Source of the DNA: Gemmatimonadaceae bacterium
GTDB lineage: Bacteria; Gemmatimonadota; Gemmatimonadetes; Gemmatimonadales; Gemmatimonadaceae
Assembly: GCA_013697785.1 (NCBI GenBank)
Contig: JACCWE010000133.1
Coordinates: 1-61,782 of the forward strand
Direction of reading: 5' to 3'
DNA: 61,782 bases
Below the pieces are notes generated by a model. The model saw nothing but the letters and a program-made list of their open reading frames with translations, ran no database searches and was not told the DNA's origin. Positions 17,416 through 25,662 of this stretch are shown here, piece by piece. Positions within the stretch are counted from its first letter, which is position 1, and each line of letters opens with the position of its first letter. A program made the translations under genes and the position numbers.

Positions 17416-18563
17416 AGGTTGGTCCCGTTCAATCGCTCGCCGACATAGCGGCGGATGTCGAGACTAAAGCTCTCCATCGGCGCGTAGAAGCCCGACTCGA
17501 ACACCCTGCTCCGCATCCCGCGTTGCACGCCCTCACAGATGGCCCAGTCCTGCCGGTTCACGAGATCCCAGAAGTCGATTGCATCCGACGGATCGAAGCC
17601 GGGCTTTGCGATCTCGTTCGGATGGAAGAGAAAGTCGCAGTCGATGGATGTATGCTCCGCGCTGCGCGGCCATATCGTGAATGCGGCGACGTGATCGGCC
17701 GAGAGGCTGATCATGAAATTCGGGTAGATGAGCTCACCCTTGTGACGCACACGCTCGTCGTCGCTGAGACCGGGAAACGGCTCGCGTACGCTACTGCCAC
17801 TGTGCGTGAACGTCCACGCGCCCTCGGCGTGCTCGATCCCGCGCTCCCAGTCGAGCTCCGATCCGCCGCGCACCTTGAAGCTCGGCACGATCTTGCACAA
17901 CTCGGGATGCACTCCCGCGCAGTGATAGCACTCGTTGTAGTTCTCGAGCATCACCTTCCAGTTCGCGTCGATCTCGTACGTGATGCGCTTCACGCGGCGG
18001 AGATCGGCGAGCGGATAGTTCACGAGCCGCGTCGCCGCCTCGCCGATCTGCGCGCGGAGCGTGTGGCCACGCGCCTCGGCCTCGCGCGGCACGAGATTCA
18101 CGAAGAAGAATCCGCCCCAGCTGTCGATGCCGACCGGATAGAGTGAGAGCTCCTCCTTCCGTATGCCCGCGCTCTCGTCGAGATACGGCGCCGTGCGAAG
18201 CGCACCATCGAGCGTGTACGTCCACGCGTGGTACGGGCATTTGATGCCGCTTCCGAACGAGCCGGCGATCTCGGGGGCGCCTTCGGTGCTGACGCCGGTG
18301 AGCACCAGCTGGCAGCCACGGTGGCGGCACACATTATAGTAGGCGCGGAGCGCTCCCTCACGCGTGCGCACCACCAGCACGCTCTCCCCGGCAACGTCCA
18401 CCACGAGGTAGCTCCCGGGCGTGGCGACATCTTCCTCGCGCCCGGCGTAGAACCACTCGCGCGTGAAGATGCGCTCCTTTTCGCGCGCGAACAGCTCGGG
18501 CGAGAGGTAGTGCTCGCGCGTGAGCGTGCGCTCCATCCCCTGCGCGACTTCGGGTTCGTTCAT
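17412..18563 (-). CDS. Second Rieske non-haem iron oxygenase alpha subunit
   Basis: This 383-aa protein has a Rieske cluster at C79-x-H81 and C109-x-x-H112 and an iron site in 'N-E-C-Y-H-C-A-G-V-H-P'. It is homologous to the oxygenase at 13652 along its full length but is clearly diverged, with an insertion between the two Rieske halves (G-V-S-T-E-G-A-P-E). This suggests a different substrate or a heteromeric partner. It leads the operon oxygenase, sarcosine-oxidase-like enzyme, permease. The ATG at 18563 gives M-N-E-P-E-V-A-Q; upstream in-frame sequence lacks coding character. Confidence 0.85.
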   Translation of the reverse strand: MNEPEVAQGMERTLTREHYLSPELFAREKERIFTREWFYAGREEDVATPGSYLVVDVAGESVLVVRTREGALRAYYNVCRHRGCQLVLTGVSTEGAPEIAGSFGSGIKCPYHAWTYTLDGALRTAPYLDESAGIRKEELSLYPVGIDSWGGFFFVNLVPREAEARGHTLRAQIGEAATRLVNYPLADLRRVKRITYEIDANWKVMLENYNECYHCAGVHPELCKIVPSFKVRGGSELDWERGIEHAEGAWTFTHSGSSVREPFPGLSDDERVRHKGELIYPNFMISLSADHVAAFTIWPRSAEHTSIDCDFLFHPNEIAKPGFDPSDAIDFWDLVNRQDWAICEGVQRGMRSRVFESGFYAPMESFSLDIRRYVGERLNGTNL

Positions 18564-18779
18564 GGGTCCTCTGTGCGACGCGGCATGTTGGGGAAGGCCT
18601 TCGGCAGGAAGGTGCTCCATTCGAACCGCTCCTGCAATCTCCGCGATGCGAGGTGCACGGCGTCGCAGCCGCGATAACGAAGTCATCCTCGACACCTGGC
18701 CAGACGCCCAGGGCGGTGCGGCTGTTTTCACCTCTCGACGCGCGATACGTCGCGTGTGCAGCGGCTCAACTCGAAAAGC

Positions 18780-18808
18780 TTGACTGCGCCGCCGCGAGAT
18801 GCTATCCT
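18780..18808 (+). promoter_or_regulatory. Sigma70-type promoter for the SAM-II/sulfur-carrier operon
   Basis: TTGACT (18780-18785) is separated by exactly 17 bases from TATCCT (18803-18808). Transcription would start near 18815, leaving a leader of about 125 bases that holds the riboswitch and a terminator-like hairpin before the aminotransferase gene. Confidence 0.65.
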
Positions 18809-18825
18809 GAAATCACAATCGAAGA

Positions 18826-18880
18826 CGCCCGTGGTAATTTGCCGCCTATTGCAGCCACGTTAAATAAATGCTAAAACGCG
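18826..18880 (+). promoter_or_regulatory. SAM-II (SAM-alpha) riboswitch
   Basis: CGTGGT (18830-18835) pairs with GCCACG (18854-18859) to form P1. The loop begins AATTTG and ends TTGCA, and the 3' tail reads TTAAATAAATGCTAAAA. These match, in order, the conserved parts of SAM-II aptamers: a stem with an AUUU-type loop ending UUGCA, then UUAAA and GCUAAA. Pseudoknot pairing is available: loop GCA with tail TGC (18869-18871), and loop CGC (18843-18845) with GCG (18878-18880). SAM-II senses S-adenosylmethionine and represses methionine-synthesis genes. The identification was made by recalling the consensus; a covariance-model score was not computed. Confidence 0.8.
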
Positions 18881-18884
18881 AACC

Positions 18885-18913
18885 CCCGGGTGGCAGTCCC
18901 CCCGGGATTTTTT
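18885..18913 (+). terminator. Terminator-like hairpin just after the riboswitch
   Basis: CCCGGG (18885-18890) can pair with CCCGGG (18901-18906) across a 10-base loop, followed by A and six T (18908-18913). The stem begins 5 bases after the aptamer and 28 bases before the start codon, as expected for a transcriptional expression platform. GTGGC (18890-18894) in its stem and loop is complementary to GCCAC (18854-18858) of the aptamer P1 strand, offering an alternative antiterminator pairing. Confidence 0.6.
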
Positions 18914-18940
18914 GCATCCGCACCCGACTGTTTCGAGGCC

Positions 18941-20152
18941 ATGACTTCACTCTCGTCCACCGCAGTGCAGCTCCCGATCGCTTCGCGAATCGATGGCCTT
19001 CGATCAGAAGGCGCCTTCGAAGTGCTCGCGAGCGCGCGTGCACTCGAGCGCAAGGGACGACACATTCTTCATCTCGAGATCGGCGAGCCGGATTTTCCGA
19101 CAGCGCCTCACATCGTCGAAGCCGGCGTGCGCGCACTGCAGAACGGAGAGACCAAGTACGGCCCGGCCGGCGGGATACTCGAGCTGCGCATCGCGATCGC
19201 AGCGCACCTCGTATCGCACGGCATCAACGCCGCGCCCGATGACATCGTCGTCACGCCGGGATCGAAGCCGATCCTTCTCTACGCGGCGCTCGCGCTCCTC
19301 GAGAACGGCGACGAAGCCCTCATCCCCGATCCCTCCTACCCGATCTACGACTCGGCCGTCCGCTTCGCGGGCGCGCGCCCCGTCACCTATCGTCTCGATG
19401 CATCGAACGGCTTTGCGCCCGATGTCGATGCAATCGCCGCCGCGATCACCTCGCGCACCCGCGTCCTCTTCCTGAACACGCCGCAGAATCCCACCGGCGG
19501 CGTGATCGACGAGGGGGGCCTCGCAGCACTCGCGCAGCTGGCCGAGGCGAATGACCTGATCGTGATCGTAGACGAGATCTATCGCCCGTTCAACTACGGT
19601 GCGCCGCCGGTTCCGTCGCTGCTTACGCTCCCCGGCATGCGCGAGCGATGTATTCTCGTCGACGGTTTCTCCAAGGCCTACGCGATGACGGGCTGGAGAC
19701 TCGGCTACGGCCTCCTCCCTACCCCGCTCGCATCGCGCTTCGCCCTGCTCGCGCTCAACGATCACGCGTGCGTCCCTGCCTTCGTGCAGCGCGCCGGCAT
19801 TGCCGCGCTCACCGGCACTCAGGAGCCTCTGAATACGATGATCAACGAGTTCGCGGCGCGCCGTGCGCTCGTCGCGGGCAGACTCGCCGCGATCCCCGGC
19901 GTGAGCATCACCGCACCTGCGGGAGCGTTCTACGCGTTCCCCGATGTCTCCGCAGCGACCAACGCTGCGGGGATCACGTCGGCGCAACTCGCGTCGAAGC
20001 TCCTGCACGAGTACGGAGTCGCGCTTCTTCCCGGCACCGCGTTCGGCGCGGCCGGCGAAGGGTATCTCCGTCTCTCGTTCGCGACGGGACGCGCCGATCT
20101 CGACAAGGCGCTCACCCTCGTCGACGAATGTTTTCGCTCGCTCGCCAGCTAA
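18941..20152 (+). CDS. Class I/II PLP aminotransferase in the SAM-regulated operon
   Basis: This 403-aa fold-type I enzyme has N-x-P-T-G-G near 183-187, D211-x-x-Y214 and the PLP Lys245 in 'S-K-A-Y-A-M-T-G-W-R-L-G-Y', the signature of aspartate-aminotransferase-like enzymes. It transfers amino groups between an amino acid and a 2-oxo acid; candidates are aspartate, methionine (from 4-methylthio-2-oxobutanoate) or a homoserine-pathway intermediate. It is the first gene behind the SAM-II leader, so a methionine-related role is likely. The ATG at 18941 follows a weak GAGG. The next gene starts 59 bases on. Confidence 0.88.
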   Translation: MTSLSSTAVQLPIASRIDGLRSEGAFEVLASARALERKGRHILHLEIGEPDFPTAPHIVEAGVRALQNGETKYGPAGGILELRIAIAAHLVSHGINAAPDDIVVTPGSKPILLYAALALLENGDEALIPDPSYPIYDSAVRFAGARPVTYRLDASNGFAPDVDAIAAAITSRTRVLFLNTPQNPTGGVIDEGGLAALAQLAEANDLIVIVDEIYRPFNYGAPPVPSLLTLPGMRERCILVDGFSKAYAMTGWRLGYGLLPTPLASRFALLALNDHACVPAFVQRAGIAALTGTQEPLNTMINEFAARRALVAGRLAAIPGVSITAPAGAFYAFPDVSAATNAAGITSAQLASKLLHEYGVALLPGTAFGAAGEGYLRLSFATGRADLDKALTLVDECFRSLAS

Positions 20153-20211
20153 CATCGAAATCGATTCCTGAGTTGCAGGTCGCGTTTTTCGTCTTTTCGC
20201 ACAGAGGTCGT

Positions 20212-20484
20212 ATGGCAGTCACACTCTTTCTTCCCACGGTTCTCGCTCGCCTCGCCGACAGCGGCACGCTTCGGAGCGAGGGCAACACGGTTGGTGAGGT
20301 CGTCGCGAATATCTCCGGGCGCTATCCGGAGCTCGCCCCCCGACTCCGCGATGCCCAGGGCGACCCATATGCCTTCGTGACCTTCTATCTGAACGATGAA
20401 GACATCCGCTTCACGGGGAGCTTCCAGTCGCCGGTGAAGGACGGCGACGAGCTCACCATCGTGCCGGCAATCGCCGGAGGTTGA
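20212..20484 (+). CDS. ThiS/MoaD-family sulfur carrier protein
   Basis: This 90-aa beta-grasp protein starts M-A-V-T-L-F-L-P-T-V-L and ends with an exposed Gly-Gly (P-A-I-A-G-G). That terminus is adenylated and converted to a thiocarboxylate by MoeB/MoeZ-type enzymes. 'G-D-E-L-T-I-V-P-A-I-A-G-G' is the standard MoaD/ThiS C-terminus, so no protease trimming is needed, unlike Wolinella HcyS. No molybdopterin or thiamine genes are near. The neighbours point to a CysO/HcyS-like carrier that delivers sulfide to a PLP enzyme. A good AGAGG site precedes the ATG. Confidence 0.88.
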   Translation: MAVTLFLPTVLARLADSGTLRSEGNTVGEVVANISGRYPELAPRLRDAQGDPYAFVTFYLNDEDIRFTGSFQSPVKDGDELTIVPAIAGG

Positions 20485-20489
20485 TTCCG

Positions 20490-21662
20490 ATGACGTCTAC
20501 CGCGACATCGCCGGCCGAGCTCTCGAACGAAGAGATCTTCCGCTACAGCCGCCACCTCATTCTTCCCGAGGTTGGGCTCGAGGGGCAGAAGAAGCTGAAG
20601 CAGGCGCGCGTGCTCCTGGTCGGCGTCGGTGGGCTCGGCTCGCCCGCGGCGCTGTATCTCGCCGCGGCCGGCGTCGGGACGCTCGGACTCGTCGACTTCG
20701 ACGTCGTCGATGCGACGAATCTCCAGCGCCAGATCATCCATGGCACGCGCACGATCGGCAAGCGGAAGCTCGACTCCGCGCGCGACCGCATCGAAGATCT
20801 GAATCCGAACGTGAAGGTCGAGGCGCACGAGACTCCGTTGACATCGCGCAACGCGCTCGAGATCATCCGCACCTACGACATCGTCGTCGACGGCACGGAC
20901 AACTTCCAGACGCGCTATCTCGTCAATGATGCGTGCGTCATCCTCGGCAAACCGAACGTGTACGGGAGCATCTATCGCTTCGAGGGGCAGGCGTCGGTGT
21001 TCGCGACCGGTGATGCGCCGTGCTATCGCTGCCTTTTCCGCGAGCCTCCGCCTCCGGGACTCGTGCCCAGCTGCGCCGAAGGCGGCGTGCTCGGGGTGCT
21101 CCCGGGCATCGTCGGCACGATCCAGACGACCGAGGCACTCAAGCTCATCCTCGGCATCGGCGAGTCGCTCGCGGGCCGGCTGCTCCTGATCGATGCGCTC
21201 CGCATGCGCTTCCGCACGCTCAACCTGCGGAAGGATCCGACGTGCCCGGCCTGCGGCACGCACGAGATCAAGGAGCTCATCGACTACGAGGAGTTCTGCG
21301 GCGTGCGACAGGCCGCGGCTGATGACGCGGCGGCGCTGAGCGCGGTGCCGGAGATCTCGCCTGTACAGCTCGCGGCGCGAATTGCGCGCGGCGACGACTT
21401 CGATCTCATCGATGTGCGCGAGCCGCACGAATGGGACATCGCGCGCATTCCCGGCGCGCGCCTCATCCCGCTCGCGACGCTCGTCAACCAGCTCCCGACG
21501 CTGGACAGCGCGCGCGACATCATCGTGCATTGCAAGATGGGCGGTCGCAGCGCAAAGGCCGTGCAGCAGCTGCAGGCGTCCGGCTTCAGGAAGGTGTGGA
21601 ATCTCTCCGGCGGCATCACGCGCTGGAGCAACGATGTCGATCCGTCCACGCCGAAGTACTGA
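20490..21662 (+). CDS. MoeZ-type adenylyltransferase/sulfurtransferase (ThiF-rhodanese fusion)
   Basis: This 390-aa protein has an N-terminal E1-like ThiF/MoeB domain (about 10-270) with V-G-V-G-G-L-G (44-50), zinc Cys pairs C178/C181 and C252/C255, and Cys195. A C-terminal rhodanese domain (about 288-388) carries the persulfide Cys348 in 'H-C-K-M-G-G-R-S'. It would adenylate the sulfur carrier's C-terminus and then transfer sulfur to make the thiocarboxylate. The ATG at 20490 is 9 bases after a GGAGG that sits inside the end of the carrier gene; the carrier stop is 5 bases upstream, so expression is tightly linked. Confidence 0.93.
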   Translation: MTSTATSPAELSNEEIFRYSRHLILPEVGLEGQKKLKQARVLLVGVGGLGSPAALYLAAAGVGTLGLVDFDVVDATNLQRQIIHGTRTIGKRKLDSARDRIEDLNPNVKVEAHETPLTSRNALEIIRTYDIVVDGTDNFQTRYLVNDACVILGKPNVYGSIYRFEGQASVFATGDAPCYRCLFREPPPPGLVPSCAEGGVLGVLPGIVGTIQTTEALKLILGIGESLAGRLLLIDALRMRFRTLNLRKDPTCPACGTHEIKELIDYEEFCGVRQAAADDAAALSAVPEISPVQLAARIARGDDFDLIDVREPHEWDIARIPGARLIPLATLVNQLPTLDSARDIIVHCKMGGRSAKAVQQLQASGFRKVWNLSGGITRWSNDVDPSTPKY

Positions 21663-21670
21663 TCGCAGAC

Positions 21671-22945
21671 ATGCCTACGATCGAGCTTCCCAAGCGCGCA
21701 GTACCTGCGCCGGCGAACACGGTGCGCGCGCTGCCGCAGCACTGCAAGGTGTGCGGCGCGGAATTCGAGGCCGCGCCCGAGGCGATCTGCGGATCGTGCC
21801 TCGGCCCGCTCGAACCGATGTATCCTGCAACGCGGCGTCTCCCCAGCCGAGCGGAGATCGCTTCGCGCGCGCCCTCGATGTGGCGCTATCGCGAGTGGCT
21901 TCCCTTCGAGGGCACGCCAACGCTCTCGCAGGACACGGGATTCACGCCGCTGGTCGACTCACCCCGCCTCGCCGACAAGCTCGGCGTCGCGAGGCTCTGG
22001 ATCAAGAACGATGCGGTGTCGCATCCCTCGCTCTCGTTCAAGGATCGCGTCGTCGCCTCGGCGATCAACGCCGCAGTGGCGCTCGGGCTCGACACGGTTG
22101 GCTGCGCGTCGACGGGAAATCTCGCGAATGCCGTTGCGGCGCAGGCTGCGCGCGCCGGGCTCCCCGCGTGGATCTTCATCCCCGACAATCTCGAGCAGGC
22201 GAAGGTTCTCGGCACCGCCGTCTACGGTCCGAATCTCGTTCGCGTGCGCGGCCACTATGATGATGTGAATCGTCTGTGCGCGATGCTGGCCGATCGCTTC
22301 GGCTGGGGAATCGTGAACGTGAATCTGCGCGGCTACTATGGTGAGGGATCGAAGACGATGGGCTTCGAGATCGCCGAGCAGCTGGGATGGCGTCTGCCGA
22401 CGGCGGTGGTCGTGCCGATGGCGGGCGGCTCGCTGCTGACGAAGCTGCACAAGGCGTTCGGCGAGCTTCGCGATGCCGGGCTCGTGACTGACGAGGCGCC
22501 GAGGTTGTATGGCGCGCAGGCGTCGGGGTGCTCGCCGATCACGACGCTCGTCGAGAGCGGCGGCGAGACGATCGTGCCGCAGGTGCCGAACACGATCGCG
22601 AAGTCGATTGCGATCGGGAATCCGGCCGACGGCGTGTTCGCGGCGCGTGCGATGCGCGGCACCGGTGGATGGTCGGCGGCGGTGAGCGACGATGCGATCG
22701 TTGCCGCGATTCGTCTGTTGGCTGAGACCACCGGGATCTTCACGGAGACTGCGGGAGGCGCCACGCTGGCAGGCGCGCTGGCGCTGGCCGAGCAGGGACG
22801 CTTCGGCAAGGACGACGAAGTCGTGCTGTGCATTACCGGCAACGGGCTCAAGACGCTCGACGCGATCAGCGGCTCGATCGCGGACTCGCCGATCATTTCG
22901 CCGAAGGTGCGCGAGGTCGCGGCGCTAGTGGAAGCGGCGGGATAG
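21671..22945 (+). CDS. Threonine synthase-like PLP enzyme, candidate thiocarboxylate-dependent homocysteine synthase
   Basis: This 424-aa fold-type II PLP enzyme has an N-terminal zinc-ribbon-like segment (C25, C28, C40, C43) and the PLP Lys124 in 'S-L-S-F-K-D-R'. It also has a Gly-rich phosphate loop and 'A-S-T-G-N-L-A-N-A-V-A'. By sequence alone it is ThrC (O-phosphohomoserine to threonine). Its place 8 bases after a MoeZ-type gene and a sulfur carrier, under a SAM-II riboswitch, suggests that it uses thiocarboxylate sulfur, for example converting O-phosphohomoserine to homocysteine. That activity is inference. Plain threonine synthase remains the default alternative. Confidence 0.85.
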   Translation: MPTIELPKRAVPAPANTVRALPQHCKVCGAEFEAAPEAICGSCLGPLEPMYPATRRLPSRAEIASRAPSMWRYREWLPFEGTPTLSQDTGFTPLVDSPRLADKLGVARLWIKNDAVSHPSLSFKDRVVASAINAAVALGLDTVGCASTGNLANAVAAQAARAGLPAWIFIPDNLEQAKVLGTAVYGPNLVRVRGHYDDVNRLCAMLADRFGWGIVNVNLRGYYGEGSKTMGFEIAEQLGWRLPTAVVVPMAGGSLLTKLHKAFGELRDAGLVTDEAPRLYGAQASGCSPITTLVESGGETIVPQVPNTIAKSIAIGNPADGVFAARAMRGTGGWSAAVSDDAIVAAIRLLAETTGIFTETAGGATLAGALALAEQGRFGKDDEVVLCITGNGLKTLDAISGSIADSPIISPKVREVAALVEAAG

Positions 22946-22978
22946 CCCGCAACGGCTGGCGAGACGCATCTTTCGTGG

Positions 22979-24016
22979 ATGCCGAATGCGATCGTCGCAA
23001 CGAATCTGACCAAGACGTACGATGTGAAGGTGCGCGATCCGGGCATCAAGGGAGCGCTCGCCGCGCTGGTGCGTCCGCGCTACCGGCAGGTGCGCGCGGT
23101 GGACAGCGTGTCGTTTGCGATCGAGCGCGGAGATGCGGTTGCGTTCCTCGGGCCGAACGGCGCCGGGAAGACGACAACGCTCAAGATGCTCACGGGGCTG
23201 CTCTTCCCGAGCGCGGGGCGCGCCGAGGTGGCGGAGCACGATCCGTGGACCGGCGGGAATCCGTTTCGGCGGCGAATCGCGTTCGTGCTGGGGAACAAGC
23301 AGCAGTTGCTGTGGGATCTGCCGGCGGAGGAGTCGTTCAGGCTCAATCGCGCGATTTATGGCGTATCGCTCGCCGACTATACGACGCGACGTGCGGAGCT
23401 CGTCGAGCTGCTCGTGCTCGGCGAGCTGATCGACAAGCCGGTGCGACAGCTTTCGCTCGGCGAGCGGATGAAGTGCGAGCTCGCGGCGGCGCTGCTGCAT
23501 CAGCCCGAGGTGCTCTTCCTCGATGAGCCGACGCTCGGCCTCGACCTCGACGCGCAGCAGACGATCCGCACATTTCTGGGCGAGTATCGCCGGCGGCATG
23601 GCGCGACGATCCTGCTGACATCGCATTACATGGCGGACGTGACGGCGCTGGCATCGCGCGTGCTGATCATCAATCGCGGCCGACTACTCCATGATGGCGA
23701 GCTGTCGGAGCTCGTCACACGCATCGCGCCGATCAAGCGGATCGAGCTCGTGCTGTCGGAGCCTGTACCGCGTGCGCGGCTCGAGGAGTACGGAACGGTG
23801 GCGCACTACGCGCCGCCGCGCGCGACGCTCGAGGTGCCGCGCGAGACGGCAACCGCGGCGAGCACGCGGCTGCTCACCGATCTCGCGGTTGCCGATCTCT
23901 CGATTCAGGATCCGCCGATCGAGGAGGTGATCCGCATCGCGTTCGGCGAGACGGAGCAGGATGCGGGCGCCGAGGCCGAAGCGCCGCGCGCGGACGTGCG
24001 GCGCGCGCCACCGTGA
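22979..24016 (+). CDS. ABC-2 exporter ATPase
   Basis: This 345-aa ATP-binding subunit of the COG4586 type has a Walker A G-P-N-G-A-G-K-T-T (residues 58-66), an ABC signature 'L-S-L-G-E-R' and a Walker B 'V-L-F-L-D-E-P-T'. An H-loop 'T-S-H-Y-M' is followed by a C-terminal regulatory extension (about 240-345). It forms an exporter with the two overlapping permease genes downstream. The transported substrate is unknown. The ATG at 22979 lies 33 bases after the ThrC-like stop, so read-through from the methionine operon is possible but unproven. Confidence 0.9.
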   Translation: MPNAIVATNLTKTYDVKVRDPGIKGALAALVRPRYRQVRAVDSVSFAIERGDAVAFLGPNGAGKTTTLKMLTGLLFPSAGRAEVAEHDPWTGGNPFRRRIAFVLGNKQQLLWDLPAEESFRLNRAIYGVSLADYTTRRAELVELLVLGELIDKPVRQLSLGERMKCELAAALLHQPEVLFLDEPTLGLDLDAQQTIRTFLGEYRRRHGATILLTSHYMADVTALASRVLIINRGRLLHDGELSELVTRIAPIKRIELVLSEPVPRARLEEYGTVAHYAPPRATLEVPRETATAASTRLLTDLAVADLSIQDPPIEEVIRIAFGETEQDAGAEAEAPRADVRRAPP

Positions 24017-24843
24017 TCGCAATGGCGGCGCGAAGCCGTGTCGCGACGCTTCGCGATCAGTACGCCGAGCTCCTGCGCTCCGCCTTTCTGGTCGACCTGC
24101 AGTATCGCGCGTCGATCGCGATCTGGCTCGTGTGGGGGATCACCGAGCCGATCATTTCGTTCGCCATCTGGTGGTCGATTGCCGCCGGCGGAGCCGTCGA
24201 TGGTTACACGCGTGATGGCTTCGCGCGCTACTTCTTCGGCGTCGCGCTGGTGAACCAGGCGACGCTGTCGTGGGACGCCTGGAACATCGACCGCTGGATC
24301 CGCGAAGGCGAAATGAATCATCGGCTCACACGCCCGATCGCGCCGATTCACGAGGCGATCGCAGACAACATTGCGTACAAGGGTCCGACAGCGGCGATCA
24401 TTCTCGCCGTGTGGGTCGTGGCCTCGATCTTCTGGCCCGCGGTGCGGATTCCGTTCGAGCCGGGCCGCTGGGCGCTCGGGATCGTCGCGATTGGGCTGGC
24501 GGCAGCGATTCGCTTCTTCAACGGATACGCGACGGGGCTGCTCGCCTTCTGGACGACGCGCGCGACGGCGCTCGTCGAGCTGCAGTTCGGAATTTCGCTG
24601 TTCCTCTCCGGCCGAATCGCGCCACTGTCCCTGCTTCCTCCGCGCGTGGTGCATGTCGCGCAGTATCTCTGGTTTCCGTATGTGCTCTCCTTTCCGGTGG
24701 AGATCCTCACCGGCGCGGTGACGACGTGGCAGCAGTATGCGCGCGGATATGCGGGGCAGCTGGTGTGGCTCGCGATCTGGTTGTTGCTGTATCTGCTCGT
24801 GTGGACGCGCGGCCGCCGGCACTACGGCGCGGTGGGCGGATGA
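24013..24843 (+). CDS. ABC-2 family exporter permease (COG4587-like)
   Basis: This 276-aa inner-membrane protein has about six transmembrane helices. It has the 'W-x-x-D-x-W-I-R-E-G-E-M-N-H-R-L-T-R-P' loop of COG4587/COG3694 permeases, in which the L-x-R-P segment contacts the ATPase. The GTG at 24013 overlaps the ATPase stop (GTGA); an ATG at 24022 is the alternative. It probably forms a heterodimer with the next permease, which has the same loop in another version. Confidence 0.85.
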   Translation: MIAMAARSRVATLRDQYAELLRSAFLVDLQYRASIAIWLVWGITEPIISFAIWWSIAAGGAVDGYTRDGFARYFFGVALVNQATLSWDAWNIDRWIREGEMNHRLTRPIAPIHEAIADNIAYKGPTAAIILAVWVVASIFWPAVRIPFEPGRWALGIVAIGLAAAIRFFNGYATGLLAFWTTRATALVELQFGISLFLSGRIAPLSLLPPRVVHVAQYLWFPYVLSFPVEILTGAVTTWQQYARGYAGQLVWLAIWLLLYLLVWTRGRRHYGAVGG

Positions 24844-25637
24844 AGCGCATCAGGCGTACGATGGTCGTGCTGCTCGCATTCTGGAAGCTCAACTGGCTGG
24901 AAGAGCTTCAATATCGCGGCAACTTTGTTGCGAGTCTGCTCAGCACTGTTTTCTGGCTTGCGATGGCAATGCTCACCGTCGCGCTGTACTTCGGACATAC
25001 GACGCAGCTCGGTGGTTGGGGCTACTGGGACGTCGTCGTGCTGCTCGGGGTGTTCAATGCGCTGACGGGCGTGGTCGAGACCGTACTGCGCCCGGGGATC
25101 GGTCATCTGCCCACGGATGTGCGAAGCGGCGCGCTCGATCTCGTGCTCGTACGCCCCGTCGATGCGCAGTTTTACGTCTCGTTTCGCCGACTCGATGTCT
25201 GGAGGCTCGCCGATGTCGTGCTCGGACTCGGACTCTCCGCGTATGCGCTCGCGCAGACTGGACGAAGCGTCGGCGTTTGGCAGATCGTCTCCTTCATCGT
25301 GACCTTCGCCGTCGCGATCGCGGTGGTGTACTCGATCTGGGTCACGCTGATGAGCTTCGCATTCTGGTTCGTCGCGGTCGAAAACATGGCGACGCTCTTC
25401 GACGCCGTCATCGACGCGGCGCGCTATCCCGTGAGCGCGTATCCGGGTGCGCTGCGCTTCGTCTTCGTCTACCTCATCCCGATCGCGTGGACGACGACGA
25501 TTCCGGCATCTGCTCTCACCGGACGGCTCGATCCCTCGCTCGCGATGTGGGCGGTGGTGGTCGGGGTCGCCGCGCTCGGCGCGAGCCGCCTGCTGTGGCG
25601 AGTCGCGCTCAAGCGCTACACGAGCGCGGGCGGCTGA
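24840..25637 (+). CDS. ABC-2 family exporter permease (COG3694-like)
   Basis: This 265-aa inner-membrane protein has about six helices and the loop 'D-V-R-S-G-A-L-D-L-V-L-V-R-P-V', equivalent to that in the preceding permease. The ATGA overlap at 24840 completes a three-gene exporter operon. The family includes drug and lipid-linked exporters, but no specific substrate can be assigned. It ends just before the convergent DUF4412 gene. Confidence 0.85.
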   Translation: MKRIRRTMVVLLAFWKLNWLEELQYRGNFVASLLSTVFWLAMAMLTVALYFGHTTQLGGWGYWDVVVLLGVFNALTGVVETVLRPGIGHLPTDVRSGALDLVLVRPVDAQFYVSFRRLDVWRLADVVLGLGLSAYALAQTGRSVGVWQIVSFIVTFAVAIAVVYSIWVTLMSFAFWFVAVENMATLFDAVIDAARYPVSAYPGALRFVFVYLIPIAWTTTIPASALTGRLDPSLAMWAVVVGVAALGASRLLWRVALKRYTSAGG

Positions 25638-25662
25638 TCGATCGCAACCCGCGCCCGCTGCA

